Part shown: positions 18,101 through 26,074 of the stretch, one piece after another
Numbering within the stretch: position 1 is the first letter of the stretch
Layout of the letters: each line of letters opens with the position of its first letter
Assembly (NCBI RefSeq): GCF_900141805.1
Contig: NZ_FQYN01000009.1
Span: forward strand, 161,448-225,447
DNA from: Hymenobacter daecheongensis DSM 21074
GTDB lineage: Bacteria; Bacteroidota; Bacteroidia; Cytophagales; Hymenobacteraceae
Length of the DNA stretch: 64,000 nt
Direction of reading: 5' to 3'
Notes under the pieces: generated by a model
What the model saw: only the letters and a program-made list of their open reading frames with translations
What the model was told of the DNA's origin: nothing
Databases searched by the model: none
Translations under genes and position numbers: made by a program

Positions 18101-18670
18101 GCCATCCTTCAGCACCAGCCTTTCGACCCCTGAGTAGCGCAGTCGGATGCGCTCGGGCCGGGCACCGGGTTCCACTGTAAAGTCGTATTCGAGCTGCTGG
18201 GTGGCGTTTTCGTAGAGCCGGGCTCCGATGCCGGGGTAGATATCGGCGTACTGAAGCTGGCGGAAGCCGCGCACGTCGCTGGCCCAGTGCTGCGGGTCTT
18301 TGCCCAGAAAATAGTTGCGGTGCTCGGTGGTAGGCTGCTCGGGGCTGAGGGCCGCGCGGGCGTTGCCGCCCTCAAACGTGACGGTATAGGCGTGGGCGGG
18401 AATTCGGTCGGAAACCTGCGCGGCGTGCTCATGATGGGCCCGCAGCGCGGCGGGGCTCACGAAGGAATAAGTGAAGCCGGTGGGGGCCACAAACAGCCGG
18501 CCGGCGGGCAGCGCCGCCACGTAGTGGGCGCGGGCATCCCACTGACCTTTATTTTCGATGAACTCCAGCGTTTGGGCCGGGGCTACGTGCACGGGGCGGG
18601 CGGCCGTGGTGCGCAGGGCGGCCAGCGTGGCGGCCAGAAACAGGCAATAGCGAATCGTAGAAACAAGCAT
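15200..18670 (-). CDS. Large secreted protein with T9SS type B sorting domain
   Basis: The 1156-residue protein has a signal peptide (YCLFLAATLAALRTTAARP) and an N-terminal region of DUF7948 type (FIENKGQWDARAHYVAALP, DVRGFRQLQYADIYPGIGAR). A series of SBBP-like propeller repeats follows (for example DAQGNMYSGGV, DGAGNVYLASS and DAARSVYVSGG), then Gly-rich Ig-like repeats (GGTWSGPGVS type). A PKD domain (YQWSFGDGTPTSDEAGPTH) and the gliding-motility-associated C-terminal domain (VPNIITPNGDSINDRF, VFTRWGNKVFE, LPDGVYYYYLVDADE) close it. The last domain is a T9SS type B sorting signal, so the protein is exported and placed at the cell surface or secreted. No catalytic motif is visible; adhesion is a reasonable guess. 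It is transcribed alone. Confidence 0.92.
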   Translation of the reverse strand: MLVSTIRYCLFLAATLAALRTTAARPVHVAPAQTLEFIENKGQWDARAHYVAALPAGRLFVAPTGFTYSFVSPAALRAHHEHAAQVSDRIPAHAYTVTFEGGNARAALSPEQPTTEHRNYFLGKDPQHWASDVRGFRQLQYADIYPGIGARLYENATQQLEYDFTVEPGARPERIRLRYSGVERLVLKDGNLLISTSVGFVTEQAPRAWQLRGTRRVPVACRFELTGTTVSFHLGRYNPRLPLIIDPTVIFSSFTGSTADNWGFTATYDAQGNMYSGGVAFEPGYPASPGAFDLSFNGNVDIAIMKYNTSVSGPAARLYATYLGGFGSEAPHSLEVNSQDELVILGSTSSSNYPVTTNAYDVTFNGGPSFEPLSGISYPAGSDLVITKLRSNGSALLASTYLGGTGTDGLLATPASVNSGSLVQNYGDQFRGDVITDGAGNVYLASSTSSFNFPVPNGYQTTLRGGTDAVVCKLSADLRTLVWSTFLGSSSADAAYSIQIDAARSVYVSGGTQGNNFPTTAGSLHPTSQGGTDGFVAHLSSSGNALLQSSYIGTSATDQAYFLQLDAGNNVYLLGQTAGTYPVTTGLYAVRGARQFIQKLNPTLSANLYSTTFGVAVPTGLAPHISPTAFLVDDCERIYVCGWGGSVNYDPQSIAGFPVTANAIQRTSDGSDFYLAQFTPGMLALEYATFFGENGGRSGEHVDGGTSRFDKRGLVYQAVCGGCGGSSGFPVPPGAGTYSNTNKSSNCNNAAFKIDFGQRLADPGPNRYVCVSAAPVVLGGTPAGGTWSGPGVSVISGGGYQFTPSPALLGRQVLTYSVASTGTCVSTRPLRMTVLPETPATFAPLPAVCIDGAAITLVASPPGGTFSGPGVAGSTFSPATAGVGTFTLRYSLNDTVSCNAATQTVVVKKLPDVTAGNDTTLCADQLRPFQLRGMRPAGGTWSGPSVSAAGLFTPPNTNNKGAILTLRYSIAENGCLNSAPRQIVLAPASVANVRLNVPECQSAPEYTGLAPFTCTFEPVLPGGTYQWSFGDGTPTSDEAGPTHTFTEPGTYLVRLTARYAGCEVLTQFAPVVVGEVFVPNIITPNGDSINDRFQPRFSCRPARLQVFTRWGNKVFETADYHNNWRGENLPDGVYYYYLVDADERKARGWVEVKRQL

Positions 18671-18765
18671 ATACTAAGGAGAGAAGTCGAAAGGCAAGAT
18701 ACAACGAAAGCCCGGCGGGTTGCACATAGCCGGGCGCGTTTCAGCCGCGTTCCGGTCGTAAGTTC

Positions 18766-18773
18766 TACCTTTG
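18766..18773 (+). promoter_or_regulatory. -7 element of the endonuclease/exonuclease/phosphatase gene
   Basis: TACCTTTG fits TAnnTTTG and ends 11 nt before the ATG at 18785, so the 5' leader would be only a few nucleotides. No TTG at the -33 distance is seen. Confidence 0.5.
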
Positions 18774-18784
18774 CCCGCTTCCTT

Positions 18785-19918
18785 ATGCCCGCTCAACCGG
18801 GCCTTGCTGCCGTGCGTCGCTCCTTTGCTTTCAAGTGTACTCTGCTCGTTATCGGGTGGGTGCTGGCCGCCATTGCCTGCACCCAGATTCCTGCCCGCGC
18901 GTTCTGGCCCGCGTCGTTCATCACGCTAACGCTGCCCGTGGCGCTGGGGCTGAACGGGGCGGCGGCCGGCTACTGGCTGCTGCGCAACTGGCGCGTGGCT
19001 GTGCTGCCGCTGCTGGTGCTGGTACTCACGTGGCCGCACTTTCAGCGCGGGCTGGCGCTGCATCCGCTGCATTGGGCCCCCGCGGCCGGAGCCGCGCCCG
19101 GCCAGCGCGTGCGGGTGCTGAGCGCCAACGTGCGCATCTTCAACGTGTATCCGCAGCTGCACGAAAAAGACCCGGAGTCGCCAGACAAGCTGATCCGGTG
19201 GGTGGCTTCCCAGCAGGCTGATATTATCTGCCTGCAGGAGTTCTACAATGAGCCCCGCAAGGCTGGCAAGCGCAATGTGCTGAGTTCCGTGGACCGCATC
19301 GGGCGGCAGACAGGGCGGCAGGCGTTCGTGTCCAAGTCGCTGACCAACTGGATAGGGGCCGAGTTCGGGATGGCCATTTTCTCGCGCTACCCCATCGTGG
19401 GCCGCGGCACCATCACCTTCGACAAGCTCACCCAGAACCACGCCATGTACGCCGACCTGAAACTGCCCGGCGGCGACACGATTCGGGTGTACAACTTCCA
19501 CCTGCAAAGTATGAGCATGGAGGAGCAGGACATCGTGGACAGCTATTCCAGCAAGGACGGCCTCAAGGCCAAGGGCCTGGGGCTGATGCGCCGTTTCAAG
19601 CGCGGCCTGGTGGCCCGCAGCGTGCAGATGGACACGCTCACGCGCCGCTTCGAGCAGTGCCGCTACCCGCTGCTGCTCTGCGCCGACCTGAACGACCTTC
19701 CCTACAGCTACAGCTACGACCAACTCGCCGACCGCTTCCAGAATGCCTGGGCCGCCGTGGGCACCGGCATCGGCAGCACCTACAACGGCCGCCTGCCCTT
19801 CGTGCGCATCGACAACCAGTTTGTAGGCCCGCAGTGGATTGTGGATGATTTTCGGGTGCACTACGACGTGCCATACTCCGACCATTTCCCCACCACGGCA
19901 GTGTACCGGCTCAAATAA
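18785..19918 (+). CDS. Endonuclease/exonuclease/phosphatase family membrane-anchored protein
   Basis: The 377-residue protein has three N-terminal hydrophobic segments (CTLLVIGWVLAAIACT; WPASFITLTLPVALGLNGAA; VAVLPLLVLVLTW) and then an EEP (DNase I-like) metal-dependent phosphohydrolase domain. Motifs in order are VLSANVRIFN, ADIICLQEFY (metal-binding Glu), RVYNFHLQS, LLLCADLNDLPYS (catalytic D-x-N) and YSDHFPTTAVYRLK (catalytic SDH). The family includes nucleases, lipid phosphatases and sphingomyelinase-like enzymes, so the substrate is not predictable; the domain presumably faces the periplasm or cytoplasmic membrane surface. ATG 18785 sits directly after a -7 element, and 166 upstream in-frame codons overlapping the divergent gene are disregarded. 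The stop codon is embedded in a 22-bp perfect inverted repeat. Confidence 0.9.
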   Translation: MPAQPGLAAVRRSFAFKCTLLVIGWVLAAIACTQIPARAFWPASFITLTLPVALGLNGAAAGYWLLRNWRVAVLPLLVLVLTWPHFQRGLALHPLHWAPAAGAAPGQRVRVLSANVRIFNVYPQLHEKDPESPDKLIRWVASQQADIICLQEFYNEPRKAGKRNVLSSVDRIGRQTGRQAFVSKSLTNWIGAEFGMAIFSRYPIVGRGTITFDKLTQNHAMYADLKLPGGDTIRVYNFHLQSMSMEEQDIVDSYSSKDGLKAKGLGLMRRFKRGLVARSVQMDTLTRRFEQCRYPLLLCADLNDLPYSYSYDQLADRFQNAWAAVGTGIGSTYNGRLPFVRIDNQFVGPQWIVDDFRVHYDVPYSDHFPTTAVYRLK

Positions 19919-19974
19919 GCCGCATGACTGTGCGGGTCTTGCCGCCAGCGGCCCCGCACAGTCATGCGGCTTAT
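19915..19974 (+). terminator. 22-bp perfect inverted repeat that includes the stop codon
   Basis: The left arm 19915-19936 (ATAAGCCGCATGACTGTGCG and two more bases) contains the TAA stop of the preceding gene; the right arm 19953-19974 is its exact complement, with a 16-nt loop. There is no U-run after the stem, so it may act as an RNA 3'-end stabiliser rather than a classical terminator. Confidence 0.75.
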
Positions 19975-20160
19975 ACTGGCCAATGAACTTTATATACTGG
20001 CTGGAAGAATTTTTGTGCCAACGGAATGCCGGCTTTGACTAAACCGCTCTGCAAAGCCCCTATATAGCCCGGCTGACCGGGGCCGCGTTAGAGTACATAG
20101 CTGCTTAACTGACTTTTGTGGGACTCACGGTTTCGTCCGCTGCCGCCCGCCAAATCTTTC

Positions 20161-20168
20161 TACTTTTG
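20161..20168 (+). promoter_or_regulatory. -7 element abutting the cysS start
   Basis: TACTTTTG ends 4 nt before the cysS ATG at 20173. If used in the normal way transcription would begin at or next to the start codon, giving a leaderless or nearly leaderless mRNA. No clear -33 TTG is present. Confidence 0.5.
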
Positions 20169-20172
20169 CTCC

Positions 20173-21675
20173 ATGCAGCATCCGCTTTCCCTCTACAATA
20201 CGCTTACCCGCCAGAAGGAGCCTTTTACGCCCGTGCACGCGCCGTTTGCCGGCGTATATCTGTGCGGCCCCACCGTGTATAGCGAGGCCCACATCGGCAA
20301 TGCACGCGGTCCGGTGGTATTCGATGTGCTCACGCGCTACCTGCGCCACCTGGGCTACACGGTGCGCTACGTGCGCAACATCACCGACGTGGGCCACCTG
20401 GAAAGCGACGCCGACGAGGGCGAGGACAAGATGGCCAAGGCTGCCCGCGTCCGCCACGTCGAGCCCATGCAGATTGCCGAGCAGTACGCCAACCTCTACC
20501 AGCGTCACATTGAGGTGCTGGGCTGCCTGCCGCCCGATATTCAGCCCCGCGCCACTGGCCACATCACCGAGCAGATTCAGCTGATCGAGGAAATCATTGC
20601 CAACGGCTTCGCCTACGAGGTGAATGGCTCAGTATATTTCGATGTGCCAGCCTATAACGCCGCCGGCCGTGCCTACGGCAAGCTCTCCAACCGCGTGGTG
20701 GAGGAGCTGCTCTCCGGCTCCCGCGACAACTTGGCCGGGCAGGACGAAAAACGCTCCTCCGTCGATTTTGCCCTCTGGAAAAAGGCTGCCCCCGAGCACC
20801 TCATGCACTGGCCTTCGCCCTGGGGCGAAGGATTTCCCGGCTGGCACCTGGAGTGCTCGGCTATGAGCCGCAAATACCTGGGCCAGCTCTCCGACATCCA
20901 CGGCGGCGGACTGGACCTGATGTTTCCGCACCACGAGTGCGAAATAGCGCAGAGCCAGGGCAGCCACTCGCACTCCGACGAGGCCCGCATCTGGATGCAC
21001 CACAACATGATAACGGTGAACGGGGCCAAGATGAGCAAGTCGCTGGGCAATTTTATCACCATCTCCGAGCTGTTTGAGGGCACGAATAAAACCCTCTCGC
21101 AGGCCTACTCGCCCATGGTGGCGCGGTTCTTTCTGCTGCAGGCGCACTACCGCAGCCCCATCGATATTTCCGATGATGCGCTGCAAGCCTCGCGCAAAGG
21201 CTACCGCAAGTTGATGAACGGCCTACGTCTGCTGGACAAGCTGCAGCTGCCGGAAGGCCTGGCACCCGAAGCCGACACCACAGCCGCCGATGCCGAGCTG
21301 CGCAAGCTGGTGGCCGACGTATTTGTAGGCCTGAACGACGATCTGAACACGGCCAAGGCCCTGGCCAGCCTATTCAATCTGCTGCGCAAGTTCAACGGCT
21401 TCTTCGCCAACCTCGCCACGCTGGCCGCCGTGAGCCCGGCCGCTTTGCAGGAAGCTACTACCGCTTACCGCACGCTGGTAACCGACGTGCTGGGCCTCGT
21501 GGATGAGCCCCGCGCCAACGCCGAAGACCTGCTGGCCCTCACGCTGACGTTTTATCAGGAAGCCAAAACGGCCAAAGACTACGGCAAAGTAGACCAGATC
21601 CGGGCCGCCTTGAAGGGCCAGGGCATTGTTATCAAAGACCTAAAAACCGGTATCGACTGGGCATATGAAGAATAA
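20173..21675 (+). CDS. cysS: Cysteine--tRNA ligase
   Basis: The 500-residue class I aminoacyl-tRNA synthetase charges tRNA-Cys. The zinc-binding Cys near residue 30 (YLCGPTVYS), the HIGH-type motif EAHIGNARG (about 37-45), the zinc block CSAMSRKYLGQ...HGGGLDLMFPHHECE (second Cys, His and Glu ligands) and the KMSKS motif (GAKMSKSLGN, about residue 284) are all present, followed by the anticodon-binding helical domain. ATG 20173 is chosen because it gives the family N-terminus (MQHPLSLYNTLTRQKEPF) and follows the -7 element; 19 upstream in-frame codons exist. The last 11 nt overlap the M28 lipoprotein gene, so the two are one operon. Confidence 0.98.
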   Translation: MQHPLSLYNTLTRQKEPFTPVHAPFAGVYLCGPTVYSEAHIGNARGPVVFDVLTRYLRHLGYTVRYVRNITDVGHLESDADEGEDKMAKAARVRHVEPMQIAEQYANLYQRHIEVLGCLPPDIQPRATGHITEQIQLIEEIIANGFAYEVNGSVYFDVPAYNAAGRAYGKLSNRVVEELLSGSRDNLAGQDEKRSSVDFALWKKAAPEHLMHWPSPWGEGFPGWHLECSAMSRKYLGQLSDIHGGGLDLMFPHHECEIAQSQGSHSHSDEARIWMHHNMITVNGAKMSKSLGNFITISELFEGTNKTLSQAYSPMVARFFLLQAHYRSPIDISDDALQASRKGYRKLMNGLRLLDKLQLPEGLAPEADTTAADAELRKLVADVFVGLNDDLNTAKALASLFNLLRKFNGFFANLATLAAVSPAALQEATTAYRTLVTDVLGLVDEPRANAEDLLALTLTFYQEAKTAKDYGKVDQIRAALKGQGIVIKDLKTGIDWAYEE

Positions 21676-22681
21676 CCGGATCTGGCTGGCCCCCGCACTG
21701 GCCGCCCTGCTGCTGGCCACCGGCTGCGGCGACGATAAAACCAAAACCGCTACCGAAACCACTACCGCTGAAGCGCCCAAGCTGCCCGGCGCCCCGTCGT
21801 TCAATGCCGACTCGGCCTACGCCTACACGGCGAAACAGGTGGCATTTGGTCCGCGCGTGCCCAACTCCAAAGCCCACGTAGCCACCGGCGACTGGCTGGT
21901 GCAGAAGTTTAAAGGCTTCGGCCTAAGCGTGCGCGAGCAGCCGTTCGAGGCTATGGCCTTTGATGGCAAAATGCTCCGCTCGCGCAACATCGTGGCGCAG
22001 TTTGCGCCCCAGGCCGCCCGTCGCATTGCCATCTTCACCCACTGGGACACCCGCCCGTTCGGCGACAAGGACAAGGTGAACAAAAACGCGCCCATCGACG
22101 GAGCCTCCGATGGGGCCAGCGGCGTGGCCATTGCCCTGGAAATGGCCCGCCAGCTTTCCCTGCAGCCCGACAGCCTGCAGCCCGCCGTCGGCGTCGATTT
22201 CATCCTATTCGACTCGGAAGATTACGGCTACGATTCTTCGACCCAAAGCGACCTGAAAAACCAGCTGGCAAGCCAGGATAGCTGGTGTCTGGGCTCGCAG
22301 TACTGGTCGCAGCACCTACTGCCGGCCAACTACAAGCCCAGCTACGGCATCCTGCTGGATATGGTGGGGGCCAAAGGTGGCCGCTTCAGCCGCGAAGGCC
22401 TGTCGCGCGAAAAAGCCCCCGACATCGTGGCCAAAATCTGGAACACGGCCTCCCAGATCGGCTACTCCGACTACTTCATCTTCCAGGACAGCCCCGGCAT
22501 CGACGACGACCACGTGTACACCAACCGCGCCGGCATCCGCACCGCCGACATCATCGACTTCTCGCCCGCCGGCGAATTTCCCGCCTATCACCACACCACC
22601 CAGGACAACATGAGCATCATCGACCGGCGCACGCTCAAAGCGGTGGGCCAGACGGTGCTGCAGGTGATTTACGGGGAGTAG
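21665..22681 (+). CDS. M28-family zinc lipoprotein, probable glutaminyl-peptide cyclotransferase
   Basis: The 338-residue protein has a lipoprotein signal (LAPALAALLLATGCGDD, lipobox LATGC) and an M28 fold. Zinc-ligand regions are visible as THWDTRP (about 124-130), GASDGASGVAIALEMA (metal Asp), ILFDSEDYGYD (Glu ligand) and a late PAYHHTTQDN (His ligand). The WCLGSQYWSQHL and DSPGIDDDHVYT elements are more like glutaminyl cyclases, which convert N-terminal Gln to pyroglutamate, than like aminopeptidases; in Porphyromonas such an enzyme acts on exported proteins. Periplasmic or outer-membrane location is expected. The cyclotransferase reading is inference; an aminopeptidase is the alternative. 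It overlaps cysS by 11 nt, and a bidirectional terminator follows. Confidence 0.82.
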   Translation: MKNNRIWLAPALAALLLATGCGDDKTKTATETTTAEAPKLPGAPSFNADSAYAYTAKQVAFGPRVPNSKAHVATGDWLVQKFKGFGLSVREQPFEAMAFDGKMLRSRNIVAQFAPQAARRIAIFTHWDTRPFGDKDKVNKNAPIDGASDGASGVAIALEMARQLSLQPDSLQPAVGVDFILFDSEDYGYDSSTQSDLKNQLASQDSWCLGSQYWSQHLLPANYKPSYGILLDMVGAKGGRFSREGLSREKAPDIVAKIWNTASQIGYSDYFIFQDSPGIDDDHVYTNRAGIRTADIIDFSPAGEFPAYHHTTQDNMSIIDRRTLKAVGQTVLQVIYGE

Positions 22682-22702
22682 CGGCGCGTATTATCGCATT
22701 CA

Positions 22703-22738
22703 AAAGAGCCCCAATTGCAGCTGCAGTCGGGGCTCTTT
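22703..22738. terminator. Bidirectional terminator between convergent genes
   Basis: AAAGAGCCCC (22703-22712) and GGGGCTCTTT (22729-22738) form a 10-bp stem between the M28 gene and the LD-carboxypeptidase gene, with A/U flanks on both sides. Confidence 0.85.
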
Positions 22739-22753
22739 GCATGAAGAAATAAT

Positions 22754-23659
22754 CTACTGTTCGTATTCCAGCCGAACGCCTTCCGCATCCACCACCATCC
22801 GCGCCGCCCGCCCGCAGATCAGAGCCATATTCTGCGGCTCGTGGCCTACGGGGAAGCCATAGGCCACCGGGAAACCGTATTTGCGGGCGTAGGTGTCGAT
22901 GATTTCGTAGGAGGTCTGGCCGAAGGGAATGGCGTTATCCTGCGGATCGGTGAAGTGGCCTACGAGCAGGCCGGCTAAGTCGCGCAGCTTGCCGGTGCGG
23001 TCTAGGTGCACCAGCATGCGGTCCACGTTCATCAGGTATTCGGCTATGTCTTCCAGGAACAGGATGCGGTCGGCGGTAGGGCAGTCGGAGGCCGTGCCGG
23101 TCAGGTTCTGGAGCAGGCTCAGGTTGCCGCCCACCAGCTCACCGGTGGCTGCGCCGGGGCGGTTCAGCGGGTGGGCCGGGGCGGCGTAGGCTATCGGTTC
23201 ACCAAATAAGGCCCGGCGCAGGCTTTCCAACGACTCCTCGCCGCCCTCTTGGTTGAAGATGAACGCCATGACCCCGTGGATGCTTTCGTACCCCATTCTT
23301 AGCAAATGGCAGTTCAGGGCCGTGATGTCGCTGAAGCCGGCAATCCATTTGGGGTGCTGGGTGAAGTCCGCAAAGTCGAGCCGGTCGATGATGCGGGTGG
23401 TGCCGTAGCCGCCGCGGGCGCAGACGATAGCGCGGATTTCGGGGTTATCCAGCTGGCGCTGGAAGTCGCGGGCCCGCAGCTCGTCGGAGCCGGCAAACTG
23501 GTGGTGCTCGGCGGTGATGGATTCGCCCAAAACCACCCGCAGCCCCCAGCCAGTCAGGATTTCCACGGCCGCGGCCATTTCTTCGGACGAAACCTTGCGG
23601 GCCGTGCCGACGATGGCAACCTGGTCGCCGGGGCGAAGCGCGGGAGGAGTGATGGGCAT
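22754..23659 (-). CDS. LD-carboxypeptidase (peptidase family S66)
   Basis: The 301-residue protein belongs to the S66 family, which trims the terminal D-Ala from murein tetrapeptides in peptidoglycan recycling. The N-terminal PPALRPGDQVAIVGTARKVS, the Gly-rich ARGGYGTTRIIDRLDF, the nucleophile motif WIAGFSDITAL (Ser about 110), the Glu region ILFLEDIAEYLMNVDRML and the His region YGFPVGHEPQNMALICG are all present, giving a full Ser-Glu-His set. No signal peptide is seen with ATG 23659, which fits a cytoplasmic recycling enzyme; 23 extra upstream codons run through repeat-derived sequence and are rejected. It lies downstream of hom on the same strand but with a repeat element between. Confidence 0.93.
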   Translation of the reverse strand: MPITPPALRPGDQVAIVGTARKVSSEEMAAAVEILTGWGLRVVLGESITAEHHQFAGSDELRARDFQRQLDNPEIRAIVCARGGYGTTRIIDRLDFADFTQHPKWIAGFSDITALNCHLLRMGYESIHGVMAFIFNQEGGEESLESLRRALFGEPIAYAAPAHPLNRPGAATGELVGGNLSLLQNLTGTASDCPTADRILFLEDIAEYLMNVDRMLVHLDRTGKLRDLAGLLVGHFTDPQDNAIPFGQTSYEIIDTYARKYGFPVAYGFPVGHEPQNMALICGRAARMVVDAEGVRLEYEQ

Positions 23660-23713
23660 ACAGCAGCAGTTGAGAGCCGCGAACTTACGCAACAAACCGG
23701 GCAGGGATGCTGC

Positions 23714-23761
23714 ACATCGGAACGTCATTCCTCGGCTGCGCTCGGAATGACGTTCCGATGT
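23714..23761. repeat. Intergenic inverted-repeat element R1 (REP-like)
   Basis: Perfect 18-bp arms ACATCGGAACGTCATTCC (23714-23731) and its complement (23744-23761) enclose TCGGCTGCGCTC. The core TCATTCC...GGAATGA is shared with element R4 at 51762-51863. Confidence 0.85.
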
Positions 23762-23765
23762 ATTC

Positions 23766-25058
23766 TCAATAACTCACCTCTTCCACCGTCGGCTGCTCTT
23801 CCGAATGCGCCGCGGCCGGGCGCACATTGCCGGTGCGGGCCACGAAAGCGCTGGCCTGGCGCAGCGCGTCGCGGTGCTGCAGCAGGGCATCGAGCGGCAC
23901 GTAGCCCACGATGTAGCCGTCCTCATCGGCCTCCTCCGTGATGTCGGTGAAGCCGAGCTGGTCGAGGAGCAGCTCATCGGTGGTGCGCAGGTAGATTTCC
24001 AGCTCCAGATCGGTGGTGTAAGCCAAGGGCGCATTGCGGAGCTTGGCGTAGGCGTAGCGAAAGTCGCCGCGCAGGGCGGCCAGGTCGGCCAGCACGGCCG
24101 AGCCGGTGGGGTGCCCGCCGGCCCCGCGGCCCCGCAGAAACTGCGGGCCGGCAAACTCTGCCTCAATGATAACGCCGTTGAATTCCTCATCGACGCCGTA
24201 CAGCGCCGACTCGCGGCCCACGAACTGGGGCGTAACGAGCACCGTAAGCTGGCCATTGGGCAGCAAGTACAGGCCCGCCACCACTTTTATTTTCTGGCCC
24301 TCCAGCCCGGCGTAGGCAATATCCGTAGCGCTGATGTTCTCTATACCCAGATTCAAAACCTGCTCGGGTGCCAGCAGTACGCCGTAGGCATGCGCGGCCA
24401 GAATCACGGCTTTGGAGCGCGGGTCGAAGGCGGCCATATCCAGCGTGGGGTCGGATTCGGCGAAGCCTTTGGCCTGGGCTTCGGCCAGCGCCGGGGCGTA
24501 GTCGGTGCCATCGAGGCCCATGCGCGTCAGCACGTAGTTGGAGGAGCCGTTGAAAATGCCGCTCACGCTCCGCAACGGCTCCTGCCCGAAATAGGCATCC
24601 AGCGTGCGAATAATCGGGATGCTGCCGCACACGGCCGCCTCATAGAGCAGCGTGCCGCCGTGCTGGTGCTGCAGCGCCACCAGCTCGGGCAGGTGTTGGG
24701 CCACCATCGCCTTATTGGCCGTAATCACGCGGCGGCCCTGGCGCAGCGCCGTGCTTACCAACCGGAAAGCTTCGGCGGCATCGTCAATTACCTCCACCAG
24801 CACGTCCAGCTCGGGGTCGGCCAGCAGCTCGTCGGCGTGGTAAGTGAAACGCTCGGCCGGCAGCGTCCGGGGTTTAGCCGGGTTTTTCACCGCAATGCGG
24901 CGTACTTCGGCCCCAAAGCCGGGCAGCCGCCACAAAATGTCATAAAAGCCCTGCCCCACGCAGCCAAACCCGATGAGCCCGACGCGCAGCGGCGCGGGTG
25001 GCACAAGGGAAGCGCGGGCGAAGGCAGCGCCGGAATTAATGGGCGAAAGACTGGACAT
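23766..25058 (-). CDS. hom: Homoserine dehydrogenase
   Basis: The 430-residue enzyme reduces aspartate semialdehyde to homoserine with NAD(P)H. The Rossmann motif is RVGLIGFGCVGQGFYDIL (about residues 26-43), followed by VITANKAMVAQHLPEL, the substrate region YEAAVCGSIPIIRTL, and the diagnostic GIFNGSSNYVLTRM...AEAQAKGFAESDPTLD block with catalytic Lys and Asp/Glu. The last hundred residues carry extra sequence that may be regulatory (ACT-like), but this is not certain. ATG 25058 overlaps the 3' end of metX by 23 nt. It is the third gene of metY-metX-hom, so it would be under the SAM-I riboswitch and cysteine leader. Confidence 0.95.
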   Translation of the reverse strand: MSSLSPINSGAAFARASLVPPAPLRVGLIGFGCVGQGFYDILWRLPGFGAEVRRIAVKNPAKPRTLPAERFTYHADELLADPELDVLVEVIDDAAEAFRLVSTALRQGRRVITANKAMVAQHLPELVALQHQHGGTLLYEAAVCGSIPIIRTLDAYFGQEPLRSVSGIFNGSSNYVLTRMGLDGTDYAPALAEAQAKGFAESDPTLDMAAFDPRSKAVILAAHAYGVLLAPEQVLNLGIENISATDIAYAGLEGQKIKVVAGLYLLPNGQLTVLVTPQFVGRESALYGVDEEFNGVIIEAEFAGPQFLRGRGAGGHPTGSAVLADLAALRGDFRYAYAKLRNAPLAYTTDLELEIYLRTTDELLLDQLGFTDITEEADEDGYIVGYVPLDALLQHRDALRQASAFVARTGNVRPAAAHSEEQPTVEEVSY

Positions 25059-26067
25059 AGAACCGTTCGAGTACGTGCGTGATTTGCGCGGTTTCAATCA
25101 AAAAACCGTCGTGGCCGAAGCCGGAAGCCATTTCGGCGTACTGCGCGCCGGGAATGTGGCGGGCCAATAATTGCTGCTCGACCGGCGGAAACAGCACATC
25201 GGAGTTGATGCCGATGACCAGCGTGCGGGCCCGAATCTGGCGGAGCGCCGCTTCCGGGCCGCCCCGGCCCCGGCCCACGTTGTGCGAGTCCATCGCCCGG
25301 CTCAGGGCCACGTAGCTGTAGGCATCGAAACGGGCCACGAGCTTGTCGCCCTGGTACTGCTGGTAGGAGCTGGCCCGAAAATCGGTGAGGCGGGCTGCAT
25401 CTGGCTCGGCCTGGCTGTTGCCGTAGGCATTGTAGCTGCGGTAGCTGAGCAGGGCCACGGCGCGGGCGGCTTTCAATCCGGCCTGACCGCCCGCCGGCGT
25501 CGCCGCGTGGTAAGTTGGGTCGGCAAAAATGGCCAGCCGCTGGGCTTCATTAAAGGCAATGCCCCAAGGCGAATGCCGGGCATTGGTGGCCAAAACCACC
25601 AAATGCCCGAACACCGCCGGCTGCTGCACGGCCCATTCCAGCGCCTGCTGCCCGCCCAATGAGCCGCCGATGAGGGTATGAATGCGGGCCAGGCCCAGGT
25701 GCTGCCGCAGCTGCTCGTGCGCCGCCACCATATCGCGCACCGTGAGCAGCGGAAACGCGTGGTACAGCGGCTCCGCGCCGGATTCCACGGGCGTAAGCGG
25801 GCCGGTAGAGCCGTAGCAGGAACCCAGAATATTGGCGCACACGATAAACCAGTCGGCCGGGTCGAAGTGGCAGCCGGGGCCGAACAGGCCGGGCCACCAG
25901 CCCAGTACGTCGGCGTTGGCCGTCAGGGCGTGGCACACCCACACCACGTTGTCGCGGGCCGCGTTCAGCGTGCCCACGGTTTGGTACGCTACCTGCACCG
26001 TGGGCAGCACCGCGCCGCCTTCCAGCGGCAGGGGCTCCGGCAGTACGAATACCGATGAGTTGCTCAT
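25036..26067 (-). CDS. metX: Homoserine O-acetyltransferase
   Basis: The 343-residue alpha/beta-hydrolase-fold enzyme acetylates homoserine with acetyl-CoA, the activation step of methionine synthesis. Visible features are TVQVAYQTVGTLNAARDNVV, CHALTANADV, the PADWFIVCANILGSCYGSTGP block diagnostic for the family, the nucleophile elbow LIGGSLGGQQALEW (Ser about 135), the Asp in INSDVLFPP (about 289) and the His in GFGHDGFL (about 319). ATG 26067 is preferred over the adjacent GTG at 26070. It starts 8 nt after the metY stop and overlaps hom, so the three genes are one operon. Confidence 0.96.
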   Translation of the reverse strand: MSNSSVFVLPEPLPLEGGAVLPTVQVAYQTVGTLNAARDNVVWVCHALTANADVLGWWPGLFGPGCHFDPADWFIVCANILGSCYGSTGPLTPVESGAEPLYHAFPLLTVRDMVAAHEQLRQHLGLARIHTLIGGSLGGQQALEWAVQQPAVFGHLVVLATNARHSPWGIAFNEAQRLAIFADPTYHAATPAGGQAGLKAARAVALLSYRSYNAYGNSQAEPDAARLTDFRASSYQQYQGDKLVARFDAYSYVALSRAMDSHNVGRGRGGPEAALRQIRARTLVIGINSDVLFPPVEQQLLARHIPGAQYAEMASGFGHDGFLIETAQITHVLERFYVQSFAH

Positions 26068-26074
26068 CACTTCG

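Noticed and set aside
18287..18784. Upstream extension of the EEP gene by 166 codons
   Set aside because: It overlaps the divergent T9SS gene and precedes a -7 element and a good membrane-protein start at 18785.
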